Part shown: positions 11,863 to 23,516 of the stretch, piece after piece | Layout of the letters: each line of letters opens with the position of its first letter | Numbering within the stretch: the first letter of the stretch is position 1 | Assembly: GCA_951804985.1 (NCBI GenBank) | Contig: OX638133.1 | Location: forward strand, 25,264,963 to 25,328,962 | Origin: Dryomyza anilis | Taxonomy: Eukaryota > Arthropoda > Insecta > Diptera > Dryomyzidae | DNA: 64,000 bases | Direction: 5' to 3' | Program-made: the position numbers and the translations under genes | The notes under the pieces: model-generated | Told to the model about the DNA's origin: nothing | Databases searched by the model: none | What the model saw: only the letters and a program-made list of their open reading frames with translations

Positions 11863-13161
11863 AAGGGTTTTTCAACAGGGACGCTACAAAAGTAGAGCGA
11901 CAGGGACAGCAAACGACGCCATATTTCTTGCCGCTCTTTTGACATTTCTCTTTAGTAAGGTTTGCCATTTCATGATGGAAAGATATACGAGCCAACAACG
12001 AGTCGAAATTATTAAAATTTACTACCGAAATTCGGAGTGGCCACTCACTCCACTTAAGAGCGCTACGTCCAATTTATGGTCGTCATAATCGTCCTAGCAG
12101 ATCAACAATTGAGCATCTAGTGGAAAAAATTGAATCCACAGACACAGTACAAAATGTTCCCGTGCCAGTGAAGCAAAGAAGTGCCCGTAGTGTCGAGAAT
12201 ATTGCTACCGCTGAGGCTTCAGTTGAAGAAAGCCCAAATGTGTCTCTCACACGTCGTTCTCAAGCGTTGGGCATCTCTGTGACGTTCTTGTGGCGAATTT
12301 TGCGAAAATATCTTGGCCTACATCCTTACAAAATCAAATTGACGCAAGAACGGAAGCCGCTTGACCACCAGAAGCGTCGTATGTTCGTGAATTGGGCTGA
12401 GCAACAACTTGAAAATGATTCGGATTTTCATCGAAAAATCATCTTCAGCGATGAGGCTCATTTCTGGCTGAATGGCTTCGTCAATAAACCAAAAATGCGT
12501 TATTGGTCAGACAGCAATCCACACGTACTCCATGAGTCATCATTGCATCCCGAAAAAATTACGGTTTGGGGCGGTTTATGGGTCGGCGGCGTCATTGGGC
12601 CGTACTTCTTCCGTGATGATCAAGACCGGCACGTTACTGTGAATGAGAATCGCTACCGTTTGATGATAACCGAATATTTTTGGCCCCAATTGGATGATAT
12701 GGTCTTGGAGGACATGTGGTTCCAACAGGACGGCGCCACAAGCCACACAGCGAATGCCACAATCAATTTATTGGAATCCAAGTTTGGAGAACGTGTTATC
12801 TCACGAAATGGTCCAGTCGATTGGCCGCCTCGGTCGTGCGATTTGACGCCGTTAGACTATTTCCTGTGGGGCTACGTCAAGTCTATGGTCTATGCCAACA
12901 AGTCAGCGACGATTGATGAACTTCGTACGAATATCGAACGTGAAATTGCAGCAGTATCGACCGATTTATGCTTGAAAACCGTCGAAAATTCAGCGTCTGT
13001 ATTTCTGCAAGCGTGCCCGTGGTGGCCATGCAAAAGAAATCGAGTTCCATACATAATTGCATCGAACGTACTTTTACAGGAATAAAGAATTGCATTGATA
13101 TCCATAACAGTTTTTGTTTTATTTAAAAAAAAAATTGTAGCGCTCTTATTGAAAAACCCTT
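11863..13161 (+). mobile_element. Tc1/mariner element with TIRs and TA target duplication
   Basis: TA at 11861-11862 and at 13162-13163 flank inverted termini: AAGGGTTTTTCAACAGGG on the left and, read inward from the right, AAGGGTTTTTCAATAAGAG. Both continue to a CGCTACAA motif. A frameshifted transposase fills the interior. Palindromic MITEs built from this element's left end lie at 41715-42056 and 56124-56458. Confidence 0.9.
11975..13056 (+). pseudogene. Tc1/mariner (IS630-Tc1) transposase, frameshifted at both ends
   Basis: The enzyme cuts and rejoins its own TIRs. The start is ATG at 11975 (MERYTSQQRVEII, an N-terminal helix-turn-helix opening). The frame shifts near 12040, then continues from there (LRALRPIYGRHNRPS) into the long ORF. 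Catalytic-type aspartates are in IIFSDEAHFW (about 12450), MWFQQDGATSH (about 12730) and RSCDLTPLDYFLWG (about 12840), a DDD arrangement with about 36 residues between the second and third. A second frameshift at about 12990 (ENS.. instead of the frame ending KEIEFHT, stop TAA 13054-13056) garbles the end. The copy is dead but recognisable. Confidence 0.9.
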
Positions 13162-13163
13162 TA

Positions 13164-13476
13164 TGTGACCAATTGAATTTTCTGTCTACTAGCAACCATT
13201 AACCAAAGACATTTAAATTAAAGGTTTTCATATAACTCTTAACCAAAGATATTTATTTTTTTTAATAAAAAGTATCGCTCAACTAAAGACCTTTATAGTT
13301 TTTGTAAAATAATATCTCTCAGTGAAATACCAAATGAAAATAAAGGTTAATAGTGATTTCTGGTCTCTGCAGGTTTGGTTCATAGTAAAGGTGAAAGAGA
13401 ATATCAATTGTCAAAAGTATGACTTTCTCTATCGAGAGTTAGCGTCGTATAACATTTTATATTTTTTTGAATAAGA
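13164..13476. other. AT-rich stretch with a short repeated motif
   Basis: AACCAAAGACATTTA-like words recur three or four times between about 13195 and 13350. I see nothing coding. Confidence 0.4.
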
Positions 13477-13544
13477 AGTTGCGGTGTTTCGAACTCGTGA
13501 CCTTTCCGCACGTAGTACAACACACTAACATACTCAGCGAATAA
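13477..13544 (-). repeat. tRNA-like relic (pseudo-tRNA or SINE head)
   Basis: On the minus strand the order is a box A-like segment (TCGCTGAGTATGTTAGTG), an anticodon-arm-sized interval, then GGAAAGGTCACG and a box B-like GAGTTCGAAAC. The layout matches the tRNA head of the SINE family in this window, with which it shares GGAAAGGTC. Arm pairing is poor, so I do not call a functional tRNA. There is no SINE body beside it that I can recognise. Confidence 0.5.
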
Positions 13545-13849
13545 CGTTTTTCAGTTGGTTTCAGAGATTTACACACAATTTTAGAAACTTACCAATGATT
13601 TCGTAAATATAACGTTGCTGCAACTATTTTAATCCATGCATTTATTGCCTTAAATCCTTTGGCATTAGTTTTAGTTTAGTTTTTTTTTTTAATTTATTTT
13701 ATAAATTACACTATTATATTAAAATTCAGCGTAAACTGTGTATTTTAAGAATTTCTATTTTTTGTAATGATTATTTTTAATTTTTTATTTTAAACACCGC
13801 TTTTAAAATATTTTTTTAAAATTTTCAACAACACATTTTACAACACAAA

Positions 13850-14800
13850 ACTGCTGCCATTTTGGCCAGAATAAATCCACGAATCGTGCAATTATTTGTC
13901 GCCTTTAGGCCATGTTTTAAGTTGTTGCTGCTGCTGTGCCTTTGTTGCAGCCAACAAACAACGACTTGCAATTCAACTTTTTCACTCCTTTTTCATTCGT
14001 TACTTCTTTGACTTCTTTTGACTGCTTCTCCTTCTTTTGACTTTTCCAACAAATACAAATAACAAACTTTACGAAAAGACCAAAAACCAATTTAAGTCAA
14101 ACGCGTTAAAGCCGCGAACACTCGTCACAGACTGCTCACACACACCAGCAAACACGCACGCACACAAACTAAAACAGACGGACGTCAACAAGAACAACGC
14201 GTTTTCTCTGCTGTTGCAACTGCTGCAGCAAGAAAAACCGGTAACAAACGTTGCCACTTGTTTTATGCTTTGGCGACTGCTTCGCATTTGTTTTGTCGTA
14301 TTTCGTTTAGAGCCTTATTTATCACTTGGTCTCTTTTCTTTATTTTTTTTTTGTATTTATTACTCTCACAAAGCCAGCCACAAACACTGCTCTGCTGTTT
14401 TACACGGCACGTTTTAACGCTCGTTCTTTGATAGTCCACTAAGCGCGCACACGTCCAAACCGCACGAGTTGCTCAACATAACTAAAGTCTGCCGCTCTGA
14501 GCCACCAACATTGAGCAGCAGCCAGAAGCGCAGCAGCTCGGCGACATAAGGTGGTGGTGGTGGTTGTTGCAGCAGCAAATGTTGCTAGTGTTTTCTATAC
14601 AATGTTTTATGTTTTTAACAACATCATGTTGTGGCAACATTTGCATCATGTTGCGGCAAACGTGATAGCGTACAACCTGCAACATGCTGTGTTGTGTTCG
14701 AAGAGAGTGGGCTACAGACAGACTAAGGTGTTGGTGATGTGGGCAACGAGGTGATGTAGAGTAATCGAAATGTTCAATACAAGAGTAATGTAGGGAAGAC
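13850..14800. other. Less AT-rich island with CAG/GTT simple sequence
   Basis: Composition changes sharply here: GCTGCTGCTG, CACACACCAGC and TTGTTGCAGC words, more C/G, and no relation to the flanking repeats. ORFs (14037-14417, 14551-14754) are low-complexity and not family-like. Such islands in fly DNA are often promoters, 5' UTRs or enhancers. That is an inference; no start site or splice donor can be assigned. Confidence 0.3.
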
Positions 14801-14814
14801 GTTAAAATATTGAA

Positions 14815-15265
14815 ATTTTCAGTGCAAATTCAAATTTTTAATAAAACTTTGAATTTTTAGTGAAAAATTGAATTTTTAGTGAAAAATTGAATTTTTAGTG
14901 CACAATTGAATTTTTAGTAAAAAGTTGAATTTTAAGTGAAAATTTGAATTTTTAGTGAAAATTTGAATTTTTAGTGAAAATTTGAATTTTTAGTGAAAAT
15001 TTGAATTTTAAGTGAAAAGTTGAATTTTACGTAAAAAAATTGAATTTTTAGTGAAAAATTGAATTTTTAGGGAAAAATTGAATTTTTAGTGAAAAATTTA
15101 ATTTGTAGTGAAAAATTTAATTTTTAGTCAAATTTTTAATTTTTAGTGAAAATTTGAATTTTTAGTGAAAATTTGAATTTTTATTGAAAATTTGAATTTT
15201 TAGAGAAAATTTGAATTTTTAGTGAAAAATTGAAATTTAAATGAAAAATTCAATTTTTAGTGAAA
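14815..15265 (+). repeat. Imprecise 18-20 bp array, GAATTTTTAGTGAAAAATT type
   Basis: About two dozen degenerate units of GAATTTTTAGTGAAAAATT occur with single-base length changes. The same unit recurs at 16385-16560 and, more extensively, at 45405-46575. It is non-coding. Confidence 0.85.
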
Positions 15266-15499
15266 ACTAGCTGGACCCGAAAACGACTCGTGCAAAGATT
15301 TTGTGAAGGCAAGGTTATGGAGCAATTATATTAATATAAATAAAATTTTTATTATTTATATCAGGGACCCGTGGACGTATTTTTTTTATTGGTTTTATAA
15401 ATGTAGTAACCAAAACCAAACTAATTCTCCGCTAAAACAACTTTTCTCATATGTAATTCTTTCTCAGACTGTGCTTCCCCGTAGAATTCTTCCCAGTAG

Positions 15500-16085
15500 A
15501 ATTCTTTCCCTTAGTGGAGTTAGTTTTAGTGTGTAGAGTATTAGTGTGGTGAGTTTTAGTGTTGTTAATTTTAGTGTGTTGAGTTTAAGTGTAGTGATTT
15601 TTATTGTTGTGTGTTTAAGTGTGTTGAATTTAAGTGTGGTGAATTTTAGTGTGGTCAGTTTAAGTGGGTGAATTTTAGTGTGGTGACTTTTAGTGTGGTG
15701 AAATTTAGTGTGGTGAATTTTAGTGTGGTGAATTTTAGTGTGGTGAATTTTAGTGTGGTGAGTTTTAGGAAGGTGAATTTAGTGTGGTGAGTTTTAGTGT
15801 GGTGAATTTTAGTGTGGTGAATTTTAGTGTGGTGAGTTTTAGTGTGGTGAATTTTAGTGTGGTGAATTTTAAAGTGGTGAGTTTTAGAGTGGTGAATTTT
15901 AGTGTGGTGAGTTTTAGTGTGGTGAATTTTAGTGTGGTGAGTTTTAGTGTGGTGAATTTTAGTGTGGTGAGTTTTAGTGTGGTGAATTTTAGTGTGGTGA
16001 ATTTTAGAGTGGTGAGTTATAGTGTGGTGAATTTTTGTGTGGTGAATTTTAGTGTGGTGAATTTTAGTGTGGTGAATTCTATTGT
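15500..16085 (+). repeat. 15-bp minisatellite GTGGTGAATTTTAGT
   Basis: Near-perfect 15-bp units appear in the core (about 15690-16080) and degrade toward the left. Because 15 is a multiple of three, the array stays open and would read as VVNFSVVSFS repeats (15784-16275). I regard that ORF as a by-product. The unit shares the core GAATTTTAGTG with the neighbouring 19-bp arrays. Confidence 0.88.
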
Positions 16086-16384
16086 GGTTGATTTTGTTTT
16101 CTATCCTTTTTTTATTTTTCTGTTGTTTTTGAGTTATAGCTTAAGTTTTGTGCTTTTACTTTTGTTTTTGTGTTTGATTTTTGTTTATTGTGTTTTGGTT
16201 TTTGTATTTTTTTTGTATTTGTGTTTTTTGTTTCATCTTCTTAGCTTGTCTATGTGCCGAGTTATGTCGTTTTGAAAGTTTAGGTTGGGAGGTGCCACGC
16301 CCTTTTGTCCAATCCCGCCCATATATATCCTATGACACCCTCCGGACTCCATAGTATCCTATATATGGTTTTATATATATAGAT
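16086..16384 (-). mobile_element. Helitron-like element end, copy 1
   Basis: T-rich low-complexity DNA is followed by a conserved stretch (GGTGCCACGCCC, TTGTCCAATC, CTATGACACCCTCC, CCATAGTATCCTA) ending TTTTATATATATAGA. The same end occurs at 37010-37225 and reverse-complemented at 31535-31760. On the element's own strand the terminus reads TCTATATATATAAAA, which resembles Helitron 5' ends, but no CTRR end or hairpin has been identified. Confidence 0.5.
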
Positions 16385-16560
16385 TTGAATTTTAGTGAAA
16401 AATTTAATTTTTGTGAAAATTTAGTTTTTAGTGAAAAATTTGAATTTTTAGTGTAAATTTGAATTTTTAGTGAAAAATTTAATTTTTAGTGAAAAATTTA
16501 ATTTTTAGTGAAAAATTTGAATTTTGAGTGAAAAATTATAATTTGAGTGAAGGTTGGAAT
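16385..16560 (+). repeat. Short GAATTTTTAGTGAAAAATT array
   Basis: This is a continuation of the 19-bp family seen at 14815-15265, resuming immediately after the Helitron-like end. The adjacency suggests the Helitron-like piece and the 15-bp array sit within one larger array. Confidence 0.75.
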
Positions 16561-17290
16561 TATAAGCAGGAACCGCAAATAACCGCAAATAAATCGGAAT
16601 CCATACATTTTTTGAATGGAATCGGAACCAATATTCCAATGAATTTAGACCCTGTCAGGGATCACAAATAACTGGTATCCGAAACGGTTCCGTTTGTGTG
16701 GAACCGGAATTAGAACATATATGTTTTGTGTGGAAACCGGAAAGGAAACCGATGACTTTTCGATTTTAAAAACGGAACCCGAATCCCAATATTTTTTGGT
16801 TGTAACCGGAACCGATATTCCAAAGAGATTTTGTTTCTGTCAGGGAACGCAAAGAACCGGAATCGAAACCGTTTATATTTTTGAAACTGGAACCGTTATT
16901 TTAAAAAAATGTTTGGACCGGAATTCATATAACTTATTTTTGGTTAGACCCGTAATCGGAACCGAAACCGCTATTTTAAAATAATCTTGAAACTAGAACC
17001 AGAACCAATTCTCCAAAGGATTTTAGTGCATGATTTTATGTGAACATTTGCATTTTTATTGAAAACTAGAATATTTAGTGAAATTTTGAATTTTTAGTTT
17101 CTGTCAGCGATCGCAAAGAACCGGAATCGGAAACGTGAAACCGGATCCGTTATTTGAAAAATGTGTTGACCTGAAATTGGAACCCATATACATTTTTTGG
17201 TTGGAACCGGAATCGGAGTCGGAACCGCTATTTAAAAAAAAAATGTTTAAACCAGAACCGAAACCTCTATTTTAAAGGATTTTAGTGCCT
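16560..17290 (+). repeat. GGAACCGGAACCG array, plus orientation
   Basis: Imprecise modules of about 60-70 bp are built from GGAACCGGAATCGG, a short A/T spacer with CCAATATT or TTAAAAAATG, and GTCAGGGA. ORFs across it (for example 16694-16984) show no family resemblance. The same module recurs reversed at 23240-23516, and in plus orientation at 54040-54380 and 54810-55350. Confidence 0.8.
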
Positions 17291-17439
17291 AATTTTAAGT
17301 AAATATTTGAATTTAATAAATTGGAATTTTTAGTCAAATTTGAATTTTTGTGAATATTTTATTTGCGAACATTTCAATTTATGAACATTTTAATTATAAG
17401 AGAACATTTTTATTTCACCATTTACAAAATTAATTCAGA

Positions 17440-18240
17440 AAATATCAATTGAAATTCAGAAATTTCAGAATCATCAGATCACATCAATTGATATTCATAT
17501 CCTACCATGTGGAATTCAGAATACAACAATTTAAAATTGGAATTCTATTTGGAATTCAGAAAATATCAAATGAAATTGATAACTTTCGATTTGTAATTCA
17601 GAATATTTGAAATTGATATTATCTGAATTTCAAATGGAAAGTAATGAATATCAATTGATGAATTCTGTATTTCAAATCGAATTTCTGAATTACAATTGAA
17701 GTGTTTTGAATTGCGAATGAAATTTCAGTATTTCAATTGATATTTTGAATTTCAAATGATATTTCAATTGATATTTTCTGAATTTCAAATGAAAAGTCAT
17801 GAATATTAATTGATGAAGTCTTTTGAATTTCAAACAGAATTTCTGAAAAACACTTCATGTGTTTTGAATTTTAATTGGAATTTCTGAATTACAAATGATG
17901 GCTTTTGAATTTCAAATAGAATTTCTGAATTACACTTCATGTGTTTCGAATTTTAATTGGAATTTCTGAATTACAAATGATGTCTTTTGAATTTCAAATA
18001 GAATTTCAAATAGAATTTCTGAATTACAATTGACATGTTTTGAATTTTAATTAAAATTTCTGAATTACAATTGATGTCTTTTGAATTTCAAACGGAATTT
18101 CTGAATTACACTTCATGTGCTATGAATTTCCGAATTACAAATGATGTCTTTTCAATTTCAAATGGAATTTCTGAATTACAATTGACATGTTTTAAATTTG
18201 AAATGGAATTTCTGAATTTCGAAATCATGTTCTGAGGATT
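17440..18240 (+). repeat. Imprecise array of GAATTTCTGAATTACAATTGA words
   Basis: Alternating GAATTTCAAATGGAATTTC and TGAATTACAATTGA words form rough 50-65 bp periods. The best-preserved units are at about 17860-18200. It is non-coding. Confidence 0.8.
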
Positions 18241-19805
18241 TACAAACGGTAAAACTACGTGTGATTTGAGGAATATAAGAATTTATTAAAATATGCACTA
18301 ATTGAATTCCTTGTTGATTTACACTAAACATAAAAAAAAATGTACCTTAACGTTTGGCTAACTCCAGAAATAACGCTAATTTATATTATGCCTGAATATA
18401 TAAATTCAAATATTTTCTTTGTGCAAAAGAAAACTTTTTCAACAGATGCAAAAATATCACAAAAAAAATATATGTAGTAAAATGCAAGAAAACTTTCAAC
18501 TGTCACAACGATTCGCGAGTCTTCTTACTTCACGTCATTTACGAAATTTATTGAAACCCATGTCCAAACTGCAGGCAAAAAACGAAAAGAATTTATAAGA
18601 ATTTTGTGCTGAATGCTTTTGGCACAGTAGGCAAAAAGGGCAGACAAAAAAAAGAAAAGTGCTCAGGTGCATTAAAGTGCGCAAAGAAGAAACTTAAAAA
18701 ATTACACACGGCATGCTGCAGTCGTGTAGAGCATAAAAAACAAACTACATAAATTAAAAAAAAGAATACGAAAAAAATTACAGTGACTCAAAACTGTCTT
18801 CGCTATAAATATCACTAAATCCAGAGAATTTGTTTGATTTTGTGCCACTGTGCAACGCATTAGTCGATGCACTTTTGCATTGGGCATCGTTTGAAAAACT
18901 GCTGTAAATGCAAATGAAATACGAAGGATGGCGGCGTTGCCAGATGCACAAAGGCAGCACGCGAAGGACTAGGAAGAGTAGGATGTGGCAATTGTACAAA
19001 ACTTTTGTGCGAAATCCTTGCGCGTTTCCTTGGAGCCGCCAGTACTAATTCAGCTGGCTTCCTCCACTCGAGCGAACGAACGAAGGATGCTGAGTTTGGA
19101 CAGTGGCGCTTTTGGCGTTGTTGTCATTGCCTGGTAGCAGCAGCTGCAGTAGTTGCAGATAATGGGCAGGTAATGGACAGTTGGCGAACGAGCGGTAGGA
19201 AGTCCAGGATTATTACCTGCGTATTGGTGTCAAGTGGCGGCGGCATTGCATTTGTTTAGTGTCAGAAAAATAGTGAGTGAAATATGGCATTGCAAATATT
19301 ATAGAGAGTTTGGCGTTTTTATTTTGTTTTACAATATAAAAAATGTACAAAAAATATCATTTTAAAAATGCAAAAAAATAAATCTAAATCCTTGTCATAA
19401 CATTCAACACAAGTCATATGGTCCTGGTTGATATATTGGCTGGATCTACACTGACAGCCTGCATATTTGTCCAACGTTGTATTTGTCAACAACACATCCA
19501 ACAACAACACAAACACACACACAAACTCATTCACTAAATGGCCAAATCAGTGCAGCTCACTGATTTGGAAATCGACCACAGATGACATGTCAGTCGATAG
19601 TGAAACGTCCCAGGTCGCATAAGCAAATAGTCAAACGTCAGGCATCGTTTATAGTACCGTTTTAAATAGCCTACATAACGCCCACCCATAATCCACTTTC
19701 ATTTGACTACCTGATCTGAGTTATATATAGACTCAGTAATGGAGTATGTTGTGGGTGTAGAATTGGGTATTAAAGTGTATTTTAAAAACGTTTTTTTATA
19801 TATTT
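18241..19805. other. Non-repetitive stretch, no gene identified
   Basis: About 18480-19260 is less AT-rich and shares nothing obvious with other parts of the window. Short ORFs on both strands (18702-18999 minus, 19005-19259 plus) lack recognisable domains. It may be unique host sequence. The remainder is AT-rich. Confidence 0.35.
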
Positions 19806-22380
19806 TTTGAATTTGATAAAACAATGCTCAATCGAAATAAAATTTTCGGCAGGTTACTGGAAGTATATCAACAGATGTCTGCCAAAATCACAGTTTGGCA
19901 GACATCTGGTAGGGTTTGGCATGCAGTTTCCCGTGGTAAAAATTGCAACATTTCTAACATTTTTGAGCAATATTTCCCGCGTTTTTCTAGCAAGCACACA
20001 GATAAATATAAATTTATGGGAAGCCAATTAATTAATTTTATGAAATTTAAAACACAGATTCCCGGTATTTCGTGGGAAAGGGCAGAAAACAGACAAATAC
20101 AATATTTCGAAATTATTATTTTAACTACCATGAGCCAACTGAAAATGTTGTCTGGCGGTTGATTTTCATGAAAAACATCAGCCTTCTTACAACAGGGTTT
20201 ACGTAGGCAATGTACGTAGTACGGTAGATTTACGGAATGTTTTTGGGAGACTCTATTTAAAATAGTTTACTTCGTAACAGGTTTTCACCAGAGTATGGGA
20301 AACCACTTGCCATTATCTGCCTTTACATGCCACATATCTGCATCTATATTCGTAGTACGGTAGATTTACGGAATGTTTTTGGGAGACTCTATTTAAAATA
20401 GTTTACTTCGTAGCAGGTTTTCACCAGAGTATGGGAAACCACTTGCCATTATCTGCCTTTACATGCCACATATCTGCATATATATTCCTATAGTTTACCG
20501 TTTGTTCCAACGCAGAAAAAGGCAGCATTTGATATAAACTACGCCTTTGACTGCTGAAAACCACCTAAATTTTTGATTTACATGCCATTCATTTTTAAGT
20601 GAGGAATCTAAATATATTTTTTAATTCTTTTATAAAAAAAAAATTGGAGACCAATGTTTTTGGACTTCTATTTAAAATAGATAACTTTGTATCAAGATTT
20701 CACCATATTATGGGAAGCAAGTTGTCATGATCAGTCTTTACATTCCAAATATCAGCATCGATTTTCCTAGTCTACCGTTTGTCGTTTTGTTCTATGGCAG
20801 AAAACAGACAGGAAGATTCTAATAAAAACTACGCCTATGTCTGGCGAAAACCAGCCGCAAATCTTTTGGAATCGATGTCACTAATTTCAGTGAGGAAAAT
20901 TATTAATCTAAAGGTATTTTTTAATTTTTTTTATACAGAAAAATGGAATCCAATGTTTTTGGAATTATATTTAAAATAGTTTACTTCGTAGCAGGTTTTC
21001 AGCAGAATATGGGAAGCCAGTTGCCATGCTCTGCCTTTACATTCCACATATCTTTATCTATATTCCTATAATCTACCGTTTGTCGGTTTGTTCTAAGGCA
21101 GAAAAAGGCAGGATTTGATATAAACTACGCCTTTGACTGCTGAAAACCACCTACATTTTTGATTTACATGCCATTCATTTTTAAGTGAGGAATCAAAATA
21201 TATTTTTTAATTCTTTTATAAAGAAAAAATTGGAGACCAATGTTTTTGGAATTCTATTTAAAATAGATAACTTTGTATCAAGATTTCACCAGAGTATAGG
21301 AAGCAAGTGGACATGATCAGTCTTTACATTGCAAATATCAGCATCGATATTTCTAGTCTACCGTTTGTCGTTTTGTTCTATGGCAGAAAACAGACAGGAA
21401 GATTCTAATAAATATGTCTGGCGAAAACCAGCCGCAAATCTTTTGGAATCGATTTCAGTGAGAAAAATTATTAATCTAAAGGCATTTTTTAATTTTTTTA
21501 TACAGAAAAATGGAATCCAATGTTTATGGAATTATATTTAAAATAGTTTACTTCATAACAGGTTTTCAGCAGAGTATGGGAAGCCAGTTGCCATGCTCTG
21601 CCTTTACATTCCACATATCTTTATCTATATTCCTATAATATTCCGTTTGTCGGTTTTTTCTATGACAGAAAAAGGCAGGATTTGATATAAACTACGGCTT
21701 TGACTGTTGAAAACCACCTATATTTTTGATTTACATGCCATTCATTTTTAAGTGAGGAATCAAAATATATTTTTTAATTCTTTTATTCTTTTTTTTTTAA
21801 ATTGGAGACCAATGTTTTTGGAATTCTATATAAAATAGTTTACTGCGTATCAAGATTTCACCAGAGTATAGGAAGCAAGTTGCCATGATCAGTCTTTACA
21901 TTGCAAATATCAGCATCGATATTTCTAGTCTTCCGTTTTGTTCTATGGCAGACAATAGACAGGACGATTGTAATAAAAATGTCTGCCGAAAACTAGCCTT
22001 AAATCTTTTGATTTCCATACCATTAATTTCAAGGTGAGGATACCAATTATCTAAATGTTTTAGAAAAAATAGAAGACCACTGTTTTTGGAATTCTATTTA
22101 AAATAGTTTACTTACTTCGTAGGAGGTTTTCACCTGAGTATGGGAAGCCATGGGTATAGGAAGCCAGCATCTATATTCATATAGCCTACCGTTTGTCCAT
22201 TTGTTCTATGAGAGAAAACAGGCAGGTGTTGATATAAACTACGCCTTTTTCTACCGACAACCAGCCTAAAATCTTTTGATGTCCATACAAAATATTTCTC
22301 GATGAGAGAACCAATTTCATCTAAATATATTTATAAATTCTTAGATATAAAAGAAATGGGAGATCATAGAGTTTCTCTGG
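19806..22380 (+). repeat. Satellite-like tandem array, about 285-bp subunits in about 575-bp higher-order units
   Basis: The landmark CTACCGTTTGTCG recurs near 20496, 20772, 21072, 21356, 21645, 21930 and 22190. Alternate units are more alike. One type carries GACAGGAAGATTCTAATAAA then CGAAAACCAGCCGC (20810, 21390). The other carries GGCAGGATTTGATATAAAC then CTGAAAACCACCTA (20530, 21110, 21670). This gives a period of about 575 bp. The left edge has an extra 136-bp tandem duplication (20215-20350 and 20351-20486). The leading part (19806-20160) is diverged and includes a 14-bp perfect hairpin. Short ORFs follow the units and are not genes. Confidence 0.82.
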
Positions 22381-22421
22381 AATTTCTCTTGTGTATTTTA
22401 GAATATTTACAGACAGGACTA

Positions 22422-22642
22422 CACCCAGAAAAAAATACTATATAAATAATAGTTTTTTACTGTTAAAAATAGTCAATAGGATAAATTATTATTTTAATCG
22501 GAAAATACCATTAAATACTAGAAAATACCATGACATTGCCATCGAGTTTATATGAAAAGATTTATTTTTTGTATACTATTAAATTAATAATTGTCCTATT
22601 GACCAATTTTAATGGGATTTGAGGGAATTTTTTTTCTGGGTG
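22422..22642. mobile_element. 221-bp palindromic MITE (CACCCAGAAAAAAA termini)
   Basis: Left end CACCCAGAAAAAAAT and right end ATTTTTTTTCTGGGTG are inverted repeats with TA on both outer sides. The inner parts are also inverted (TAGTCAATAGG on the left against CCTATTGACCA on the right), so most of the element can fold. It is non-coding. A TA target suggests Tc1/mariner-type mobilisation, but no parent is present here. Confidence 0.8.
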
Positions 22643-23239
22643 TACGTTACTGCAAATTTTGCATTCTTTTTATGTATACAGATTCAAAAATTCACTTTCG
22701 ACTGTAATCCAAGTAAATGTCTACAAAACTATAATTGAATTCTTTACATAGAACTAAATAGTATTTAATTTATTTCCCAGTCTGTCATGTTTCACAGACC
22801 TTATATACATACATAGAAAAAATATTGCACATAAATATAGAAACTGAGAATAATTGATACAAAATAATTAATGCTATTAATATAATTAATTAAATGTACG
22901 AATTATTTAATAGTATACATTAGATATGAGCGCGTGCCGTGCTTTTCTCGTGTCAAGCCCGAAAATCTGAGTTCGTGCATGTCCGTGCCTCTAAAATCAG
23001 GCAAAAGGCCCAAATAAAGAGTTTTTTTATAGTTTCTACCCCAACTTTAAAAAACCTTACTTTCAGCTTCAGAAAATAAAAATTTCGTGGTAATTTGACA
23101 TTTTTTTAAAAATCTGTTGTATTAGTTTTACTTATGGATTTAAGTGAATAAAACAGTTTCAAACTTAAATTTAGAATTATTGATTACAGGGACTAAACGC
23201 ATTTGGAATATAGGTGGTGGTTTGGGTTTCAAAATTTTT

Positions 23240-23516
23240 AAAGTTGTGGTTTCGGTTCCGATTCCGGTTCCGGTTCCAACCAAAAAAGTAAACGGGTTTC
23301 GATTCCGGTTCCATACATTTTTTAATAACGGTTCCGATTCCAGTTATTTGCATTCGCTGACAGGGACTATAATATATGCTCCTGTTCCGAGATTTTTAAA
23401 AAAGCGGTTCCGATTTCCACCAGAAAAAATATATGGGTTCCTATTCCTGTTCCGATTCCACACATTTTTAATAGCGATTCCGGTTCCAAAAATCTAAACG
23501 GTTCCGGTATTATTTA
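23240..23516 (-). repeat. GGAACC array, minus orientation
   Basis: GGTTCCGATTCCGGTTCC modules with A/T spacers are the reverse complement of the array at 16560-17290. The array is cut by the Tc1/mariner insertion at 23517, since a GGTTCCGGTAT word abuts the TIR. Confidence 0.8.

Noticed and set aside
14037..14417. 126-codon ORF
   Set aside because: There is no domain; composition mirrors simple CA/GTT sequence, and an opposite-strand ORF overlaps it.
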